9,813 bases of DNA from Candidatus Latescibacterota bacterium (GTDB lineage Bacteria; Krumholzibacteriota; Krumholzibacteriia; Krumholzibacteriales; WJIX01): positions 1 through 9,813 of the forward strand of contig JAUXHZ010000019.1 of NCBI GenBank assembly GCA_030621255.1, in the 5' to 3' direction. Position 1 is the stretch's first letter. The number at the start of each line of letters is the position of its first letter. The notes beneath the pieces are model-generated. The model worked only from the letters and a program-made list of their open reading frames with translations. It was not told the DNA's origin and did no database searches. Shown here one piece after another: positions 7,140-9,813 of this stretch. The translations under genes were made by a program, and so were the position numbers.

Positions 7140-7736
7140 ATGAAATCACAAAGAATCCTACTTTTTATTTTTCTTGCGCTTTTCGCGGGGGTTTTTCTCT
7201 CTTCTTGTTCAAATGGTGATAAAAGCTCAACAAAACTCGCTTCCAAACCCGGCAGCGCGCAAAAGGATCAATTAGAAAAAGGAGAAGAGAAAATTCTTTA
7301 TAATATTTCCGGGGAGGTCAGCTTCGGAATATTTTTTAACAAAGAAGGTACAAGCAGGACTATAACCCTGAAGAAAGATCAAAAGGAGTTTAAGGGATAT
7401 ATTATTGTCAATTTCCCTGAAGAAATGGGTATAAGTGCTGTTCAATGGAGACTGCATTTGCCGGAAGGGATCAAAATAATTTCGGATGATTATTATCATG
7501 AAAGGAATCTGGCGCTCGGCAGAATCAGAGATGGTTTAAGTGAAGCCTTTCCGTGTGTAAATGGCCCCAGTCTCCTTATTCACACTTTGACCTTCATAGC
7601 GGATGAGGGGTTGAAGAATGCCGTTATTTCTATTATGCCGGACAAACATGGCGGTTTTCTTGGAATATTGAAATGCGACGGGCAAGTTGAAGTTAGAGCC
7701 GCTTCCTACAAGGGTGTCGTAAATCCGGAAGATTGA
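7140..7736 (+). CDS. Small lipoprotein with a cohesin-like beta-rich domain, function unknown
   Basis: I do not recognise this 198-residue protein by name. It begins with a lipoprotein signal peptide: basic MKSQR, a hydrophobic core (7-20), then the lipobox LSSC with Cys23 as the lipidated residue. It should therefore sit in the cell envelope. A polar linker rich in Ser, Lys and Gly (about 24-50) follows. The rest looks like one beta-sandwich domain, with alternating hydrophobic strands and the segment GISAVQWRLHLPEGIKI (97-113). That segment resembles cohesin or bacterial Ig-like folds, where a strand is followed by a 'P-G' turn. This fold assignment is an impression, not a motif match. Two cysteines in the mature domain (139 and 179) could form a disulfide. 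The stop overlaps the probable start of the M6 peptidase gene, so the two are probably translated together. A role as envelope partner or anchor of the peptidase is speculation. Confidence 0.8.
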   Translation: MKSQRILLFIFLALFAGVFLSSCSNGDKSSTKLASKPGSAQKDQLEKGEEKILYNISGEVSFGIFFNKEGTSRTITLKKDQKEFKGYIIVNFPEEMGISAVQWRLHLPEGIKIISDDYYHERNLALGRIRDGLSEAFPCVNGPSLLIHTLTFIADEGLKNAVISIMPDKHGGFLGILKCDGQVEVRAASYKGVVNPED

Positions 7737-9813
7737 GCGGGAAATTCATTTTGGGTTTAATATCGGAATCCGGACGAAGAAAATGGATTAATAAGGCGCT
7801 GATCCTATCTATTCCAATTTTAATAATAGGGCGTGATATTGAGAGCGGCGTTATATCCCCGAAGGATGGCGGCCCATTCCCCCGGGCTGTTCAGAACTTA
7901 TTAAATAACAATAGAGAACTGTTTACTCTTGAGCACAGATGGGCGGACAGAAAGATCGCTGAAGTGAGAAGCGGTTCCTGGAAGAAAGCGGAGCTTCTAT
8001 CCGGTTCAATAGCAGGGGATCGATCCGGCGGCATTCTTGCCGGGGATCTAAATATTCCAGTATTGATGGGGTTATACAATAATGTACAGGAGCCTCTCGC
8101 CGATTCTCTTCTGCTTGCTGGAGAGTTATTTGACGGTCCATGGCAGACAGGTACTCTAAGCGATTATTTTACTGAGGTTTCTTCAAGTCTGCTGAATGTT
8201 TCAGGGAGAGTATACGGGTGGGTGCCGTTGCCCGGTTCAGAGATTTATTATACGGGTGGAGATGGAAACTGGGGACTTGATTTGACTTATTCCAGGACAG
8301 ACGAAATGATTTCTCAGACAGTTCTGGGTGTGGATGAATATGTCGATTTTGGGCTCTATGACAACGATGGCCCCGACGGAATTCCCAATTCGGGGGATGA
8401 TGACGGTTATGTGGATATACTGATTATTGTCACCCCCACCAGGGGAGCTGAATGTTCTTGGTTATCGGCGCACATGTGGTCTCACTCCGCACGTTTTTCA
8501 CTGTGGAATGAAGAAGGAGAACCTCTTTCCACAAATGACATCTCCGCAAGTGGCGGCAATATATTAATAGATGATTATATAATTGGACCGACGGTGTCAT
8601 GCGCTTCCGACCGTTTGATAGAGATCGGTCTTTTTTGTCATGAACTCGGGCACGCACTGGGATTAAAAGATCTTTATGATACCGGATTTTACGGTGTTGG
8701 AATAGGCGACTGGGGAATTATGGGGCACGGGGCCTGGAATACACCCGAATCTCCTGCTCATCCCTGTGCCTGGTCAAAGGTCCAGCTGGGATGGGTAAAT
8801 ATAATTGATGTTGGCTGGCGGGAACAGACGATAAGACTTGAACCTATCGCGATATCCGGTGAGGTTGTAAGGTTAACACTACCGGACGCGAGATTTAAAA
8901 GAAGGTTCTGCATACAGGGACAGAGCAATTATTCTCTTCTCTGCGCCTGCGATGAAGAGGAAGCAGAGGCACGTGGGTGGCCGGATGAGACCGGCCCCGG
9001 CTATGGTAACGCGTGGACAGAGTCGATGGCCAGGGAGTTCAGCTATGATAATTCCTCTCCATGTTCTCTTTTCTACAGCGTCACAGCTGATTTGGAGGAG
9101 GGGTGCGATTTTGGCTATCTTCTGCTGGAAGCCGGCGGAATAGACACAATAGCGGTATATACGGGCACGATTACACCTGTGGATGAAACGATTATCCTCT
9201 CGGACTATCTTCCGGAGGCGCAGACGGTTTTTACGCTACGGTTTCTCTTTTTATCCGATTTCAAGAATAGCGATGAGGATAGAGGGTATGATTCCGATGG
9301 GTGCCGGGTATTCAGTATAGATGACATTGCTGTTAGGGGGGGAGGTATCGATTATTTCTCGGATTTTGAATCTGATGCGGGAGGATGGAGAGAGGATACT
9401 CTCTCCTCAGAATATTTCCTTGTGGCCTATAGAGACAGAAGGGGGTTCGACAAGAACCTGCCGGGGGAGGGGCTTCTGGTATGGCACGCGGAGAATGCAA
9501 TCGCTTATTCAGCTCTTAAGAATAGCGGTGGAAGTTCAAACACGCAAGCAAGGGGTGTGGTTCTTGAGGAAGCTGATGGAAATTATGATCTTCTTTTTGA
9601 CGGCGGGTTTGGTAATAGTAATTATGGCGACGCGGGCGACCCTTTTCCAGGTATCACGGGTAGTACATCCTTCACTTCGGAGACAACACCAAACAGTAGA
9701 AGTAACGGCGGAGCGGTAACTCCAGTTAATATTCGTGGTATTCGTTCCGGGTATCTATATATTGAGGCTGTTTTCAGCGCGGGCAATCCCGAGCCGTTGA
9801 TCTCATATGTTAC
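7733..9813 (+). CDS. Secreted M6-family (immune inhibitor A-like) zinc metallopeptidase, 3' end cut by the window
   Basis: One frame stays open from the end of the lipoprotein gene to the last base, 693 codons. Numbering from TTG at 7733, the zinc site HELGHALGLKD occupies 303-313 (His303, Glu304, His307, Asp313), with a Met-turn-like GDWGIMGHG around Met330. Other M6 traits are SDYFTEVSSSLLNVSGRVYGW (from 143), the acidic run DNDGPDGIPNSGDDDGY (210-226, probably calcium-binding), LPGEGLLVWHAEN (His585) and the downstream GDAGDPFPG segment. Between the catalytic core and GEGLLVWH lies a beta-rich insertion including DYFSDFESDAGGW (540-552), comparable to the jelly-roll domain of immune inhibitor A. 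The hydrophobic stretch 22-33 after basic residues (RRKWINK) looks like a signal peptide, without an obvious AxA site. No in-frame ATG precedes 8066, which would lose that signal. TTG at 7733 (overlapping the lipoprotein TGA) or at 7751 is likelier. Substrate is unknown. Confidence 0.9.
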   Translation, partial: MSGKFILGLISESGRRKWINKALILSIPILIIGRDIESGVISPKDGGPFPRAVQNLLNNNRELFTLEHRWADRKIAEVRSGSWKKAELLSGSIAGDRSGGILAGDLNIPVLMGLYNNVQEPLADSLLLAGELFDGPWQTGTLSDYFTEVSSSLLNVSGRVYGWVPLPGSEIYYTGGDGNWGLDLTYSRTDEMISQTVLGVDEYVDFGLYDNDGPDGIPNSGDDDGYVDILIIVTPTRGAECSWLSAHMWSHSARFSLWNEEGEPLSTNDISASGGNILIDDYIIGPTVSCASDRLIEIGLFCHELGHALGLKDLYDTGFYGVGIGDWGIMGHGAWNTPESPAHPCAWSKVQLGWVNIIDVGWREQTIRLEPIAISGEVVRLTLPDARFKRRFCIQGQSNYSLLCACDEEEAEARGWPDETGPGYGNAWTESMAREFSYDNSSPCSLFYSVTADLEEGCDFGYLLLEAGGIDTIAVYTGTITPVDETIILSDYLPEAQTVFTLRFLFLSDFKNSDEDRGYDSDGCRVFSIDDIAVRGGGIDYFSDFESDAGGWREDTLSSEYFLVAYRDRRGFDKNLPGEGLLVWHAENAIAYSALKNSGGSSNTQARGVVLEEADGNYDLLFDGGFGNSNYGDAGDPFPGITGSTSFTSETTPNSRSNGGAVTPVNIRGIRSGYLYIEAVFSAGNPEPLISYV

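Noticed and set aside
9321..9719. A 132-codon plus-strand open frame in another register near the right edge
   Set aside because: It overlaps the M6 peptidase frame, which has conserved motifs across the same span. The alternative product looks random.

Overview
The window reads as a bacterial chromosome segment with moderate GC, densely packed genes and clear Shine-Dalgarno sequences. It carries five co-directional acyl-CoA metabolism genes, one convergent carboxyltransferase gene, and a secreted-protein pair that leaves the right edge. A lipoprotein with a lipobox implies a bacterial cell envelope. An M6 (immune inhibitor A type) peptidase beside a cohesin-like lipoprotein is a combination I associate with uncultured Gram-negative lineages of the FCB superphylum type. 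That taxonomic guess is weak and rests on gene style only.

Region 1 (55-5310, + strand) is a probable operon. In order it encodes a MeaB/ArgK-type G-protein chaperone, the large catalytic subunit of a coenzyme B12-dependent acyl-CoA mutase, the small B12-binding subunit, a thiolase, and an NAD-type 3-hydroxyacyl-CoA dehydrogenase. Gaps between genes are 20 to 70 bases and most starts have a good ribosome binding site. The mutase would normally be called methylmalonyl-CoA mutase. However, two positions that bind the substrate carboxylate in that enzyme (Tyr89 and Arg207 in Propionibacterium numbering) are Phe83 and Gln201 here, the pair reported for isobutyryl-CoA mutase. With a thiolase and 3-hydroxybutyryl-CoA dehydrogenase next door, the operon looks more like a C4 module linking isobutyryl-CoA, butyryl-CoA and acetyl-CoA than a plain propionate/succinate module. 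No epimerase, crotonase or acyl-CoA dehydrogenase is present in the window.

Region 2 (5411-6964, - strand) is a biotin-dependent acyl-CoA carboxyltransferase of the PccB/MmdA family. It converges on the operon and starts at TTG behind a strong ribosome binding site. It appears to have its own sigma-70-like promoter (7023-7052). Its biotin carboxylase and biotin carrier partners are not in the window.

Region 3 (7140-9813, + strand) holds a small lipoprotein gene whose stop overlaps a TTG that probably starts a large M6 metallopeptidase gene. The peptidase frame stays open to the last base, so the gene is cut by the window edge. It has the HExxHxxGxxD zinc site, a downstream Met, an aspartate-rich probable calcium segment and an inserted beta-sandwich region. 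This pair is unrelated in function to the CoA genes.

No gap between genes exceeds about 175 bases (6965-7139, the divergent promoter region). I saw no tRNA, rRNA, insertion sequence, CRISPR array or recognisable riboswitch.
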